Source: Hyaloscypha bicolor E
Taxonomy: Eukaryota > Ascomycota > Leotiomycetes > Helotiales > Hyaloscyphaceae
DNA: 64,000 nucleotides
Direction of reading: 5' to 3'
NCBI RefSeq assembly: GCF_002865645.1
Contig: NW_020194693.1
Location: 1,426,001-1,490,000, forward strand
The notes below the pieces were generated by a model. It was not told where the DNA came from and searched no databases. It saw only the letters and a program-made list of their open reading frames with translations. Shown here one piece after another: positions 1 to 10,789 of the stretch (position 1 is the first letter of the stretch; each line of letters begins with the position of its first letter). Made by a program: the position numbers and the translations under genes.

Positions 1-2449
1 ATCGTGGCCACCTTGTGCATGACTCAGTACGCCATTATTGAACAGCTTTTGCAGTCTGGCAAAGGTCACTGCAGAACCCATGCTACAGATTTGTTAGCAG
101 ATTTATTTGGGTAGCAGGAATATGAACTTGCAAGTAAGCTGAGGCTAGCTGCAGTATGACTTCGGCAAATAAAGTGGATGCAGCAGCGCCAGTATACATT
201 GTTTTTTCGGCGTCCATAGGCATGAGATAGAGCATCACCATCCACGCAAGCCTTGGTCTTGTACACCAGAGTAGGATCAATTGTCCAACATTGACTGATG
301 CGAATCCCGGTGTTCGCTGGATCAAAATTGCGTTGACTGCATTGCTCAAGACATGTAAGCAAAGTGTCAAAATACCGGAAATCCACCACAGATGCATATC
401 AGGTTTGCCGAGCAAGCCAAACGTCACAAAGAATATCACTGATCGCCTCCCCAAGATGGGCATGATGATAGCCATTGCAATATTTACTGCCGCAAAAGCA
501 CATAGCTTCGCACCTGTCGACGGACAGTGAGGCCTCGCAGGTGTTTCGGCCGCTCTCTTAGTCGATGTACCAGATTGCTGGGATGGTGGCGACCAGCTGA
601 CGTTCCAATGCCAAGGGATCAGGTCTTCTCTAAGAGGATAGTAGAGGTGATGCCAATCAGCAGGAAGCCCTGTCCATTGATCAACCAGAGAGCACGTAGT
701 GTACATCCAATTCGCGAGTTCTCCACGCTCCCACCAATGGTTACAGCTGTTCAAACACGTTTGTCCGTATTGAATGGATTTGCAAAATTCCGGCCAGTTC
801 CACGCTTCCGTGGGATATGTACAGTTCGAGGGGGATTGACACCGGAGAGTCGTGTTTTGCTCGTAAAGAGTCTGGTTCACTGCCTGCGAGCACCCTGTTC
901 CCACAGTGCAATTCGGATAAACGGCAATTGGAGCTTGATCAACTGCCCAATATACAAGGCGGTCGATAAATGGGAAGGCGCCATTCCATCCACTAAACTG
1001 AGAACATAGAGTGCTCATCCATTGCATTAGCTGACCTTGTTCTGAGGGAGGCTGGCAGTTATCGCTGCATGTCTTCCCGTACTGAATGGTGCTGCAAAAT
1101 GCTGGCCAGTTGACCGCATCCATTGGCTTGGCGCAGTTCGAGGCGGACTGACACCGGAGACTCACTTGGTCTGAAAGTGATTTGTTCACTGCCTGTGAGC
1201 ATGCCCCGGCTGCGCAGCTCGGATAGGTTGCGAATGGAACCTTGTCCGCCGGCCAATACGTGGTATTGTCGATGAACGGAAATTGCCATTCCATCCGCTG
1301 AACTGTGAACATAGAGAGCTCATCCATTGCATCAGCTGTCCCTGTTCCGATAGTTGCTGACAGTTGTCGCTACAAGTCTTCCCGTACTGCACGGTGTTGC
1401 AGAAAGATGACAGACTGATGCAAGGGGGTGTAGATGTACATTCCCCCTTCCTTTGTTTGATCGAGCCCACAGCAGATGGTTGTAGAGCGATTCAGGGATT
1501 CAGTTAATGTCTGTCGACATGTCGAGTCCATACAACTCAAGTAGGCGGGTACCGGTGCCGAGTCGAGTGCAAAGTATTTCGAACCATCGATAATCAACAA
1601 GTTAGCCTCCCAATTTGCAGGCATGCCAGAAAATGAGGAAGCCCCTGTGCAGGTTCTATTGACCCAAGTGTTGTAAAGAGTGTACGCAAAGTCAACGTTG
1701 TCTCCGCACATCCCAGAGCATTGATCCTGGTAGACAGATCCACAAGCACAATTCCTATCCAGGGACACCACAGAATCAAATTTCTTGGAATAGAAGTCCA
1801 CAGTGTACCCTTGATTTGCTAGGTAGATCTCGCTGGAGTTGACAATGCAATTGGTCCAAGCAGCGACGTAGTTGCTCTGACATGAATCGGACCGATCCAC
1901 GTAAGTAGGAATCCTATACGTAGGTTCAATGTTGTACGAACTCTCAGCATTGGATAGACCTGGTTTGTAGCTAGAAGTGGTGCTGCCGATAGTCAATGTG
2001 TCGATGGAAGGCGAGTTGGTAGTCCCGTATCCGGACGATATGCCCATACAAGTCGCATAGAGCCAGTTCAAGTACTCCCTGTTGTGGACAGGCGTGGCGC
2101 ATGCCGCCGAACATATTCCCTCATTGAGCCCTTTACAGACACAATGTCTGTCTATCTGATCTCCATGAGAACTGCAGATTCCAAGGAAGTGATGGTTGCA
2201 CCTATTGACTGTGCAATCTTGAACATTTTGCCAGCTCCAACCGCATGGCCCTTCAAATTGAGTGCGCATGCAGGTTGGAGTATCTGGTATTTGTGAGCCC
2301 GGACCCTTGGAACCTGGATTGAGCCAATCGGGGGGATCGGGGATGCTAATGTCTGCCACTGATGGCAACGCAAGTAGGAGCACGAAGATGACAATGTCTA
2401 TTGGCAAGTCCCAAAAGCACAACGCTGAGGGTCTATTCAAGGCTGCCAT
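1..2449 (-). CDS. Cysteine-rich repeat membrane protein, partial
   Basis: Unrecognised family. I chose the Met at 2449 because it directly precedes a hydrophobic signal or anchor segment; an upstream in-frame Met at 2518 falls in repeat DNA. The extracellular-looking part carries at least three related Cys-rich units, each with motifs like QYGKTCSDNC, GQLMQWM and SQFSGWNG and several N-glycosylation sequons. The C-terminal part (about 83-520) is hydrophobic, with about four membrane segments. The frame used from 2449 to about 1450 stops at 1370. Repeat homology continues in a second frame to about 1280, then returns to the first, so two compensating frame changes occur. An apparent stop at 83-85 lies inside a likely intron with a GC donor (GCAAGT, near 130) and branch/acceptor GCTAAC...CTGTAG near 83; the exon then stays open to base 1, so the gene leaves the window. 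It is either a damaged gene or one with unresolved introns or sequence errors. Confidence 0.6.
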
Positions 2450-2504
2450 TGTTGCTTCAAGGCTGAGACTATAGAATGCGCTCCTAGTTTGCTTGGATGC
2501 GCGG

Positions 2505-2680
2505 GTAGTTGAATACAACTTTTTTTCCCTTTGTCCTCAGGTTGGTTAGTAAGCTCGCCGCTTCAACTCAGGCGCTAATCGCCCTTGGCTCATCCTCGGC
2601 TCACCAGGCTCACCCGAGCAGCCTAAGCGGAGGTACGAATGGCGCAAGGCAGCAAGTGGTATGCCTAGCGTCTTAGCTGT
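2505..2680 (-). repeat. GCTCA-rich dispersed repeat, left-type copy 1
   Basis: The stretch starts with GTAGTTGAATACAACTTTTTT and continues into spaced GGCTCA/CTCAGG words. It aligns well with 40466-40620 (same orientation, AT-shifted) and loosely, in reverse complement, with 10231-10440 and 44930-45175. It lies just upstream of the start codon of the gene at 1-2449. Whether it is a stand-alone repeat or one end of a larger element is unresolved. Confidence 0.6.
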
Positions 2681-2893
2681 TGCCCGTACACACACTGTAA
2701 TCGGGCGCATGTCTGATTATGACTCAACGAAGGGACACGATGGCTGAAAGTAAATTAGGTGAATTGCTTTATATTTCATATCCGCCACTTGTTATGACAT
2801 ACATTTTCGTTAACAGATCGCGGTAATTGCCCTATCTGCTGACAAATTGTCATTTTTCAGGCTCTTTGTTATACAAACCTCGTTTAATTTGTT
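2681..2893. other. Intergenic spacer
   Basis: This is a short spacer between the dispersed repeat and the HET fragment. I see no coding potential. It would hold any promoter for the HET fragment. Confidence 0.5.
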
Positions 2894-3257
2894 ATGAGAA
2901 CCATGAATAAGCCGCTAGTTCGCGAAAAACGATCGAAGTTAGGATACCGAGCTTTGGACAGCGAGCTGAGAGAAATACGTATTCTTTCAATCCGGTCGAA
3001 TTCCTCGTTGGGAATAGAGTGCAGTCTTGAGCATGCCTCATTGCTCACTTGTCCACCATACAAGGCGCTTTCATATACCTGGGGCGATCCTGCAGATACG
3101 ACCGATATATTACTCAACGGCTGCTCATTTCCTGTTACTCGAAATTTTGCAACAGCCCTCCAACATATTCGGTCTTTCACGGAGACTGTTAGCTTCTGGA
3201 TTGATGCAGTCTGCATATAAGTCGATTGATACCGAACTAAACACCTCCGAAACTTGA
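2894..3257 (+). pseudogene. N-terminal fragment of a HET-domain protein
   Basis: The 108-codon frame encodes the opening of a heterokaryon-incompatibility (HET, PF06985) domain. It has the block YKALSYTWGDP (about residues 56-66), then a LLNG..FPVTRN segment and WIDAVCI at the end. The frame stops at 3218-3220 exactly where HET proteins read CINQ. A second frame (to 3257, SIDTELNTSE) looks like the continuation, so a frameshift as well as truncation is likely. Intact HET proteins are usually 500-800 residues and trigger cell death when genetically different hyphae fuse; this remnant cannot form a full domain. Start chosen at the first Met ahead of the homologous part. It lies head-on to the intact HET gene at 3351-5360. 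Confidence 0.75.
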
Positions 3258-3350
3258 GATTTTGACCTCTGTTTTCTGAGGAGTTTCGTTGCGCGCCCCC
3301 GGCAAATACTATAATATTACTTCCTCTTTGACCGCTTTGCCGGAGTTATA

Positions 3351-5360
3351 TTAAATGATGTTGATCGGCCCAATTATTTCCTTCAAGCCCCATTCATCAT
3401 TTAGCATCTCTCCATGCATAAAGTCATGCATGTAACAAGCCCCATTAAGAGCAAAGTCTGATGGGCCGCCTTTACCGCGAAGCACAAAAGGCGTACGTCC
3501 ATCGCATAAAAGCCAGACCTGGTCGCCCTTCTGAACGGTCTCCAGGCCCAAACCTAGCATTCCTTTCTCTGTTCTAAAGAGTTTACGACCACAGGAGAGA
3601 TAGCAAAATGGGGTAGAAAAAGTACTATAAGCATCCTGCAGTTCCCTCAACTCCCGTAAAAACTGCCCGTCGTTACTAAATAGCTTGAGTCCCTGCTCAG
3701 TCTTTGAGTACCAGTCACAGGGCTTGTCCACATCTTCCCGAATTCTCTTTTCATCTGGAGCCCCCATAGTTTCCAGAAGGTTTATCAACTCGGAAAAAGC
3801 AACATCGTGATCTATGCGTAGAGAAGCCTTATATCTTTTGAAACTTATTTGTAGTGTGAACCAGGCCATGAAGTTATTTTCAAATAAGATTGGAGCATTT
3901 CCAGGATCACTGGTGTCATGAGTATTGATAATTAGAGTCCTCCAAAATAATTCCATCCTTCGGCGACCCCTAATTTCCAGAGGCATAGAGAGGTAAAATC
4001 GAAGGAGGTCTCGAAATGCTGTTTCGGATTGTATTGCATCTGCCAGTGTCCCAAGTTGCACTTCGTCTACTGTATCGAATTGCGCGCCATAACATCTCAA
4101 TGTTGTCTGTGTAAAAGAAAATCCTGGGAATTGACGTCTTATAGCCGCAGACGTATCCGAACCTGGGTTGATGCTGCATATATCGACTGTTTTCTCTGCA
4201 CAAGAGTAGTCAATAACCCACGAGGGAAGGTTGAGCTTCAAAGAATCGCTGGAAGCCCTTCTGGTATCCGAAACATAGCTCAATGCGAGTGAGTGCGTCA
4301 GAACTAGCTTTGTCACATGAGTGAAAAGTTCGTTTACTGGGATGTCGTAGTTTGGTGATATATACTCTGAGATGGAAAGGCCAGGGAATGAGTGATCAAA
4401 GACTCCCAGGATCGAATAAATCTTATCGTGTACCTTCAAGCACTCAAAACTTCGACAGGAGCTCAGAACTGCAGTTAGCCACCACACAAACTCCGAGTTC
4501 TCTTTCCACCGGCCATTGAGAAATCCCTTTTGAGCGCTGTCACAGAAAGGAGAATCCTTGATGGATTTCCATATGGACAGTTCTTTCAACAATGGACCCG
4601 TAGCGTTGTTGTCATTCGGATCTAGCTTGATCTGACTCTGCCAACCAAGCTCCCTAATACTATTAGAAAGCATACTGAGTCGGTCGAAGGACAGCTCTAT
4701 GTTCCCGCAAAATAATCTGAGATTTTGGGCTAGAACCACCTCCTGGATTACCCAGGCGCGCGAAAACCATCGACAGGACTTCCAAAACCATCCAATCCGA
4801 CTAAGCCTGTCACTCGAGTCGACCATGCTGATCTTAGCCCAGAAATTGGGATCTCGAAGTGGACGAATATAAAGACTAGATTTGTTTGCTTCTAAAGCAG
4901 AGACAAGGCTAGTTGTACCCCAGACAAGGTCATTGATGCCTCTATGAAGAGGTCCAAGCCACCCCAAGACCTCCTCTGCCGAGGAGTAAATCTCTCCCAT
5001 CATGATCACCTGAGAAGGTACCTCAAATTCATCTGCTTGGTTGATGCAAAGAGCATCAGCCCATAGCAATTCAGCTACATTGACCTGGGTGAGTGCAGCC
5101 AAAGCATTGAATAGATTCTGTGCGACAGCCACGTGCATCCCATTGCAGGTTATGGATTCCGTAAACTCAGATGGGCATTCGGTTTCCTTCTCCTGGGTGT
5201 TTCGATAGGGCGCACCCCAGGTATATGATAGAGCTGCATAGCGAGGATTTAAGAGGAGCGATGTTTGGACGATCTCGAAGGATAATGAATTTGAGGATCG
5301 GGAAAGAGGCTTCAGGAGCCTGATTTCATTGGGATTCAACGGTTGATATTGAAATCCCAT
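3351..5360 (-). CDS. HET-domain protein
   Basis: An uninterrupted single-exon frame of 669 residues from the Met at 5360 (MGFQYQPLNPNEIRLL); an upstream in-frame Met at 5468 would add 36 residues of low-complexity sequence and looks less likely. The three HET-domain blocks are present: YAALSYTWG (about residues 41-49), LWADALCINQADE (about 99-111) followed by a MGEIYSSAEEVLGWLG block, and RWFSRAWVIQEVVLA (about 200). The C-terminal third has the usual closing block of this subfamily (GDQVWLLCDGRTPFVLRG...YMHDFMHGE). Members act in nonself recognition and programmed cell death after hyphal fusion; this gene's partner and trigger are unknown. It seems intact and has ordinary codon use, unlike the two broken HET loci either side. 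Confidence 0.9.
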   Translation of the reverse strand: MGFQYQPLNPNEIRLLKPLSRSSNSLSFEIVQTSLLLNPRYAALSYTWGAPYRNTQEKETECPSEFTESITCNGMHVAVAQNLFNALAALTQVNVAELLWADALCINQADEFEVPSQVIMMGEIYSSAEEVLGWLGPLHRGINDLVWGTTSLVSALEANKSSLYIRPLRDPNFWAKISMVDSSDRLSRIGWFWKSCRWFSRAWVIQEVVLAQNLRLFCGNIELSFDRLSMLSNSIRELGWQSQIKLDPNDNNATGPLLKELSIWKSIKDSPFCDSAQKGFLNGRWKENSEFVWWLTAVLSSCRSFECLKVHDKIYSILGVFDHSFPGLSISEYISPNYDIPVNELFTHVTKLVLTHSLALSYVSDTRRASSDSLKLNLPSWVIDYSCAEKTVDICSINPGSDTSAAIRRQFPGFSFTQTTLRCYGAQFDTVDEVQLGTLADAIQSETAFRDLLRFYLSMPLEIRGRRRMELFWRTLIINTHDTSDPGNAPILFENNFMAWFTLQISFKRYKASLRIDHDVAFSELINLLETMGAPDEKRIREDVDKPCDWYSKTEQGLKLFSNDGQFLRELRELQDAYSTFSTPFCYLSCGRKLFRTEKGMLGLGLETVQKGDQVWLLCDGRTPFVLRGKGGPSDFALNGACYMHDFMHGEMLNDEWGLKEIIGPINII

Positions 5361-5974
5361 TTTGTACATGTAAATCAAGAGTAGAAAATTCTGTTGTAAG
5401 GCTGGTAGACTTGGTGTGTGATGCTTCTGTAGTGGTGATGTCGCCGATGTTAAAATGAGAAGCTCCAAATCAGAGTTTTACCCTCGCCCGGCGCCGTCAC
5501 GTGCTTATCATCCATTTGTACCATATTAATAGCTGAAAAGCGGCTGGGACTTCTGGTGTGCATCTGACCAAATGCGTTAGTGTTTAGGAAGAAGGGTCAC
5601 TATTTATAGAAGGGGCCGATTTTGAACACCGAAGCAGGGGTACGCCTGCAGCCCTCTAGGGTGTGTTAGGTTGGCCCACGTAGGTTTGTATTTGCACTTT
5701 AAGGTCATCGCGCTTAGAGTATTTTATTTTGGCGTACGCGCCTTGTCCGTATTATAGACGGAAGTACTCCTAATTACAGTACTACCAATTGGAGTACTCC
5801 GGCCTGTACTACGCAGATTTGATTTACTAGAGATCAAAGCACATCAAAGTTTGATATTGAAACATAATGCTACCCTCTTTCCAGAAAATCAAAGTGCATT
5901 TTCACCTGAATAAATAATGTAAATGCTGTTTAATATAACTGTTCAAGTCGAGAGGGTATGATTTTATAAGACAA
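5361..5974. other. Intergenic region between divergent HET loci
   Basis: I see no gene. It would carry the promoter of the HET gene ending at 3351. A short inverted pair of GTACTCC/GGAGTACT words occurs at 5760-5805, and the last 150 bases become AT-rich. Homology to HET proteins stops at about 5975, so the first part of the HET pseudogene has been lost here. Confidence 0.5.
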
Positions 5975-7497
5975 ATGGCTAGCGGAAAATCAGTTTTGGC
6001 GGTCCAAGAAGCTGCTGGGGGTGGTGACTTGCTGATTTCTCTCGTCGGGATCAATGCATTCTGTATTGACCAGGAGGACACTCAGGAGCGAAGCGAGCAG
6101 GTTCAATATATGAAAGCCATTTATGAACATGCCCAGGAGGTAATCATTTGGCTAGGTCCGGATAGAAACGACGGCGTCTTTGCAATAGAAGCTATGAATA
6201 TGGTATCCGATAGTCAGATAATATTAGGATCAAAATCTGGTAACCCTCCGGGCTTTGTACCTCCTACTATTAGTGACAGGTTTTTCAAGGTACTAGATCT
6301 GCTTCTTGACCGAGACTGGTAGACCCGGGTCTGGGTTATTCAAGAAGCTACATTTCCGAATGAAACCTATTTTATGTGCGGCAGATATAAGACGGAGTTT
6401 ACAAGAGTTACTATAACTGTGATTCAAATATTGTATTCCAGGATACTGCAGGCATTACGTCCTGGCTCCGAAACTCCAGATCTTGTACGCTTCCAGAAAG
6501 TCATAAGCTTGTATAGCATCAGACAAGGCCGAATCAACCAAGACGGAGATCTGGATCTCCTTCACTTCTCGACCAATCACGAATACGCAAAGCATCCGAC
6601 TTAAGTAACAAATTATACGCTTTGTTTGGGCTTGCAACCAATACTCTAGGTAGAGAGTTAAACCCAAATTACTCGATACCGATTAATAAGGCCTTTATAC
6701 GGTTCGTAGATAGGATAATAGAGATACAAGGCAATCTAGATATCCTTGGATACTGTAATGGTCCTGAGAGCCCGGAAGGCCCTAAAAGTTCCTATCTGCG
6801 TCAGCTCTTGAATCCGATTCTATCTTGGGTACCTAATTGGTCAAAGATGCTCGATGTTACGGCCTTTACGAAGAAAAATAATCGCAATAACACCTATATT
6901 GGAAAGCTTTATAACACTAGTAACAGCTATCCTCCAGTCTCCCAGCTTCTCTACGAACGCCGCATTATGCTTCTACGAGGCTTTACGTTCGATATTGTTT
7001 CGGAAGTCGGCGGAGAATATAATCATGAATCTGGGTCGTTGACGTTACAAATCTGGAAAGCGTGGATTTCCAGAGTTCTTAGCAGGACTTACCAAGCAGC
7101 GAATATAAACAGGGAACATCCCACGTTTGATAGTACTCTGTGTAATGCCTTCCTACGCACTATTATTGCAGATCTTGGAGAGATGGGGAAAAGACTTCCT
7201 AAATTCCAATCTGGTTTGACTTGGCCTCCCAATGGGAACATTGAGACCGAGCATCTTCTTTCCTCAGCTCTGAGAGGTCGAAGACTTTTTGTATCTCAGC
7301 TCGGATATATAGGTTTGGCTCGATATGATGTGGCAGTAGGAGATGCTATCTGCGTAGTACATGGTGGACAAGTTCCATTCGTTTTGGAAAGAAAAGAGCC
7401 GTACTATCGATTCAAGGTGGAGTGTTATGCTCATGGTTTGATGGATGGTGAAGCTATGGATTACCCAAAAGTCTGGCAAGACTTTGCGTTACGATAG
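5975..7497 (+). pseudogene. HET-domain protein pseudogene
   Basis: HET homology begins in mid-domain: INAFCIDQEDTQERSEQVQ (5' block YxALSYxWG missing), then YEHAQEVIIWLGPD. The sequence DRDW is followed by a TAG at 6320-6322 where HET proteins have a second Trp (TGG to TAG). The same frame continues with TRVWVIQEA to a stop at 6602-6604. Between about 6580 and 6610 the frame shifts (NKLYALFGLAT resumes in another frame) and stays open to 7497 with typical C-terminal blocks (RRLFVSQLGYIGLA, GDAICVVHGGQVPFVL, CYAHGLMDGEAMDYP). It therefore carries a 5' loss, a nonsense change and a frameshift. The C-terminal 290 codons remain clean, so inactivation may be fairly recent. A spliced intron could explain the frame change but not the stop. 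Confidence 0.85.
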
Positions 7498-8312
7498 TGA
7501 TCTCTGGGATTGTGGCTAGATATTAAACCAGGAGATTGGATAGAATTTTTCCACAAGTTTTACTGCAAAATTACATGATCTAGGATTGGAAACTATGAAA
7601 GCTATTATAATTACATCTTGTTTGGTTGCTAGCTTCGGCCACTATAGCAGTAGTATTTGCATATTTATCTTCTAGCGAAAAGTAAGCGTGCAGGCACGTA
7701 TCTGTTACTCTACGAGCTCACTAAAGATGGGTGGCGTATTGTAGGGATGAATATCGGAGCTTGGGGTGACTGACCTGCCTGGAATGTAATACCTGGAACC
7801 TGGGGGATACTAGCACTGGATGATGAGACGATTAAATAAATAATAGAACTGAAGGGTAAATAGTCGCGCTGGAGGATTTTCACGCTTGATGAACAGTCAC
7901 GCTCAGAGGACGTTCACTCTAATATTCTATTTTTGTATAATATTAAAGCTCAATTCCAAATTCTTTTTTTTTGCATCTTCCATTAGATAGTGTCGCCATT
8001 ATTATATTTAGTATTTATATCTATGCTTTTTGATTCTAGAAGCGCTTTGAAATAATCGCTCACCCCCTAGCCATGCTACTCACTATGCCTGGCACCAATC
8101 AAATAATTCCAGAAGATCCTGGGACATCGCGGCTCATAGGAGAAAAATCCTGGGAGAATAAAGCTTCTGAGAGAACATAGCATCTAGGATATTATTGGTC
8201 CCGGGACAACGCGGCTTGTAGGAGGCATGGCGCAGTCTGGAGCCAATATTGGTCCCTTCTCTTAAAATAGCAATTGATGTCACACAACAAATAGCACAAA
8301 CTTTAAATAACT
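7498..8312. other. Intergenic region without recognisable gene
   Basis: Mostly AT-rich sequence after the HET pseudogene. A direct repeat of a word like CGGGACA-CGCGGCT-TAGGAG occurs near 8118 and 8203. I see no protein homology. Confidence 0.5.
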
Positions 8313-8505
8313 TTGTTATATAACAACTTGTTGTACAACAACTTGTTGTACAACAACCTGTTGTATAGCTATTTGTTGTATAATTATTTGTTGTATAATT
8401 ATTTGTTGTATAATTATTTGTTGTATAATTATTTGTTGTATAATTATTTGTTGTATAATTATTTGTTATATATAATAACTTGTTGTACGACGACTTGTTG
8501 CATAT
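8313..8505. repeat. 15-nt minisatellite
   Basis: Six near-perfect tandem copies of the 15-mer TGTTGTATAATTATT lie at about 8373-8465, preceded by about three degenerate copies of a sister unit with palindromic TTGTTGTACAACAA and followed by decayed units. Because the period is a multiple of three, both strands show long open frames (repeated NNYTT or YLLYN pentapeptides). These are artefacts of the repeat rather than genes. Confidence 0.9.
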
Positions 8506-10230
8506 AGAGGCATTGTGTGACAGGCTAGACTCTGAATAACTCAGGAGCATAGGTTTAGATATGACCGTAATTAATTAAGGAACACATGAAGAGCTAATGA
8601 TATAATGGGTGCCTCCCTCTTATCAAAAACGTTTCCTGTCCCTCGTTCCATCCCTTGCTCCACTCTATAGGCATTGCGCAAGGGCGGGTTGCAAGGACAG
8701 CACGTAAGGGGTATGCGAAGACTCGTTCCGAGCTTCATCTAGGGGTTAACCCCTCACATATTGAGTTAATTACATGATTCAAAGATATTGATAAATCTAT
8801 AACTGCAATAGGCCGGCCCGCAGATTACAAATCGGAAATTATTAAAAGGTAGTGTAAGTTCAAATATTATTATAATAGTATGAACATTACAATTAACGTT
8901 GTTCTCTTAATTACTGTTACGATTCGGCGTTTTTGGCCCTTAGAATCATATGACCAGTACACGTGACTTTTTACATGTATATAAGTCCAGCTGAGGGGCC
9001 TAATTCCTCCTTCTTTCCTTGGCTTAAAATCTCGCCAATAGAGTCAGTTAATAGTAAACCTTTCTGCGAATTTGACTACACGTCTGTGAGGAAGTAAATG
9101 GTAGGCGATAGGGACGATCACGTGAAAGCAAGTGAAAGTGAGAATGGTATCAATTGTAGTACGAAACTGATCTCTGCCTTTCTTTCTCAAGTCAGAGATC
9201 AAGGTAATAAGAACTGCTACAGTTCCGGAACTTCCGGTAAATACTGTCACACTTTCTGAAATAAAGCAAGTGTGCAACATCGCTTGTCATAACATGGCTC
9301 TCAAAACAATAAGGAAACAATGCCAAGGCATGTTCCTGATCCTTCGCATCACCTGCCCGATACGGCACATGTGACGCTCACGTGCATTCCCATGGAAAGC
9401 CATATGACACTATTTGAAGTTGAGCACGAAGCTCCTATCTAAGGAAAACTATCTGCTTATATAGAACTCCGTGCAGGTTGGACCGTCGTGGACCGCCATA
9501 GACCGCCGTGGTCCCTAGCGTTCCAGCGTTCCATCACATGACCGCAGTCACGTGATTCTGGTACCATGGCTTCTCTGTGCAACCAGTGTTGCCGAGCCTC
9601 AGGGCCATGGCAGCACGTGCTACGTCACAGGTGACCGTAACAGCTACCTTAATAATTCATTGGATTTTCTATACGAAGATTCTAAACTAAGGAGGGAAGA
9701 AGCCTTTAAGAGGGAGAAGTGTGCTTATTTATACCCAAAAACAAGTCAGATATACCTGTGTCACATGACAAGCGGGAATTCCTACTTCGTGGCAGCCTCA
9801 ATCTAAGGCAATAGTGCCGAATCGCTATATAAGGAGCTTTCTAACAACCCACGATAGCTTTGACAAGAAGAATATTACTAGGTTGCTAAGCATCTTTCAA
9901 AGTCCCAAGGTTGGCTGCCAGCACTGGGATTCTAATAATCACGGGCCTGTGCTAATACTACGATCGTGTTGATTTAACTTCTTATGCTGGTATTATGTAA
10001 GCAACATATTCTATCCATCGTAAAGGCCACTTAGGCTTTAATCAACTCTTTTAAACACTTAGAACTAGACGACTGCGCTATATAAACACCCTGGACTTTA
10101 TGAAATTGGTAATGAGGCTAAGCTACATGTCACGTATGAATAAGCAATAGGTCCAAAAATGGTTCTGGAAGAATCTTGGTCGCAAGGGAGCCAAAACGGG
10201 ATCTGTGCTTAGAGACAGGACGAGGAAAGT
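8506..10230. other. Gene-poor spacer with LTR-like signals
   Basis: No gene recognised. At 8915 a sequence beginning TGTTACGATTCGGCG followed by a TATATAAG box (about 8977) looks like an LTR start, but I could not find a matching end or TSD. Several CACGTG/TCACGTGA words occur between 8960 and 9560, and GACCGCCRTGG-like words repeat at 9480-9515. Confidence 0.4.
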
Positions 10231-10440
10231 GTAGCCGGGCATCAAAGGGGTCAGAACAAGCACCGTTGGTACTAAAACGACCTCTTAATGCATGCTCAGG
10301 CTGACTGTACCGTGGGCTCAGATTGCTCAGGGCGTACTCAGGAACGGCTCAGGTTAAGGCAGCAGCTGCTCACGACCAGACCCTAAAACGGAACCAGCGA
10401 AAATAAAAGTTGAGTCTGACTTATGTGGTAGTCGATACAC
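10231..10440 (+). repeat. GCTCA-rich dispersed repeat, right-type copy 1
   Basis: It shares long blocks with 44930-45175 in the same orientation, including ATGCTCAGGCTGACT, GGCTCAGGTTAA, CTAAAACGGAAC and TGACTTATSTGGTAGTCG at the right edge. Several GCTCA words lie in the interior. It sits inverted relative to the copy at 2505-2680. Confidence 0.65.
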
Positions 10441-10789
10441 TGCTTCTATCTGAGTATAGGCCATTGAAGATGCTTGAAATTTCTTAATTTGCCTACAATT
10501 GAGAAGTGACCCCACTAATAAAGTTGGGAAGTCGATGCTGGGAGAACGCGGAAGGAGGAGAGGGCGAGCAGAAGACAAGACGAGAGGTAGGACACGCACT
10601 CTTGTATTCGTGGCTTGGGAGTGCTCGAAGACTCAGAGTACATGGAAGCGATTAAGTGAATCGAAACCCAACTTTAGGTGGTATAGGTTTAGAAGTATAT
10701 ATATTTGTAGAGTACTTATTGGACTATAGTCGAGAGACGTTGGATCTGACTTCTGAACACAAAATCCGAATACCATTCTTCTTTATATA
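10441..10789. other. Spacer downstream of HET gene
   Basis: It lies between the GCTCA-rich repeat and the 3' end of the HET gene. No homology seen; it probably contains the 3' UTR of that gene. Confidence 0.4.

Noticed and set aside
8313..8505. CRISPR-like repeat array
   Set aside because: Units are contiguous without unique spacers; a eukaryotic minisatellite explains it.
8134..8550. Long open frames on both strands over the minisatellite
   Set aside because: They exist only because the 15-bp period is divisible by three; no start context, homology or flanking gene structure.
8915..9270. LTR starting TGTTACGATTCGG
   Set aside because: It has a plausible LTR start and TATA box, but no matching end, second copy or TSD was found.
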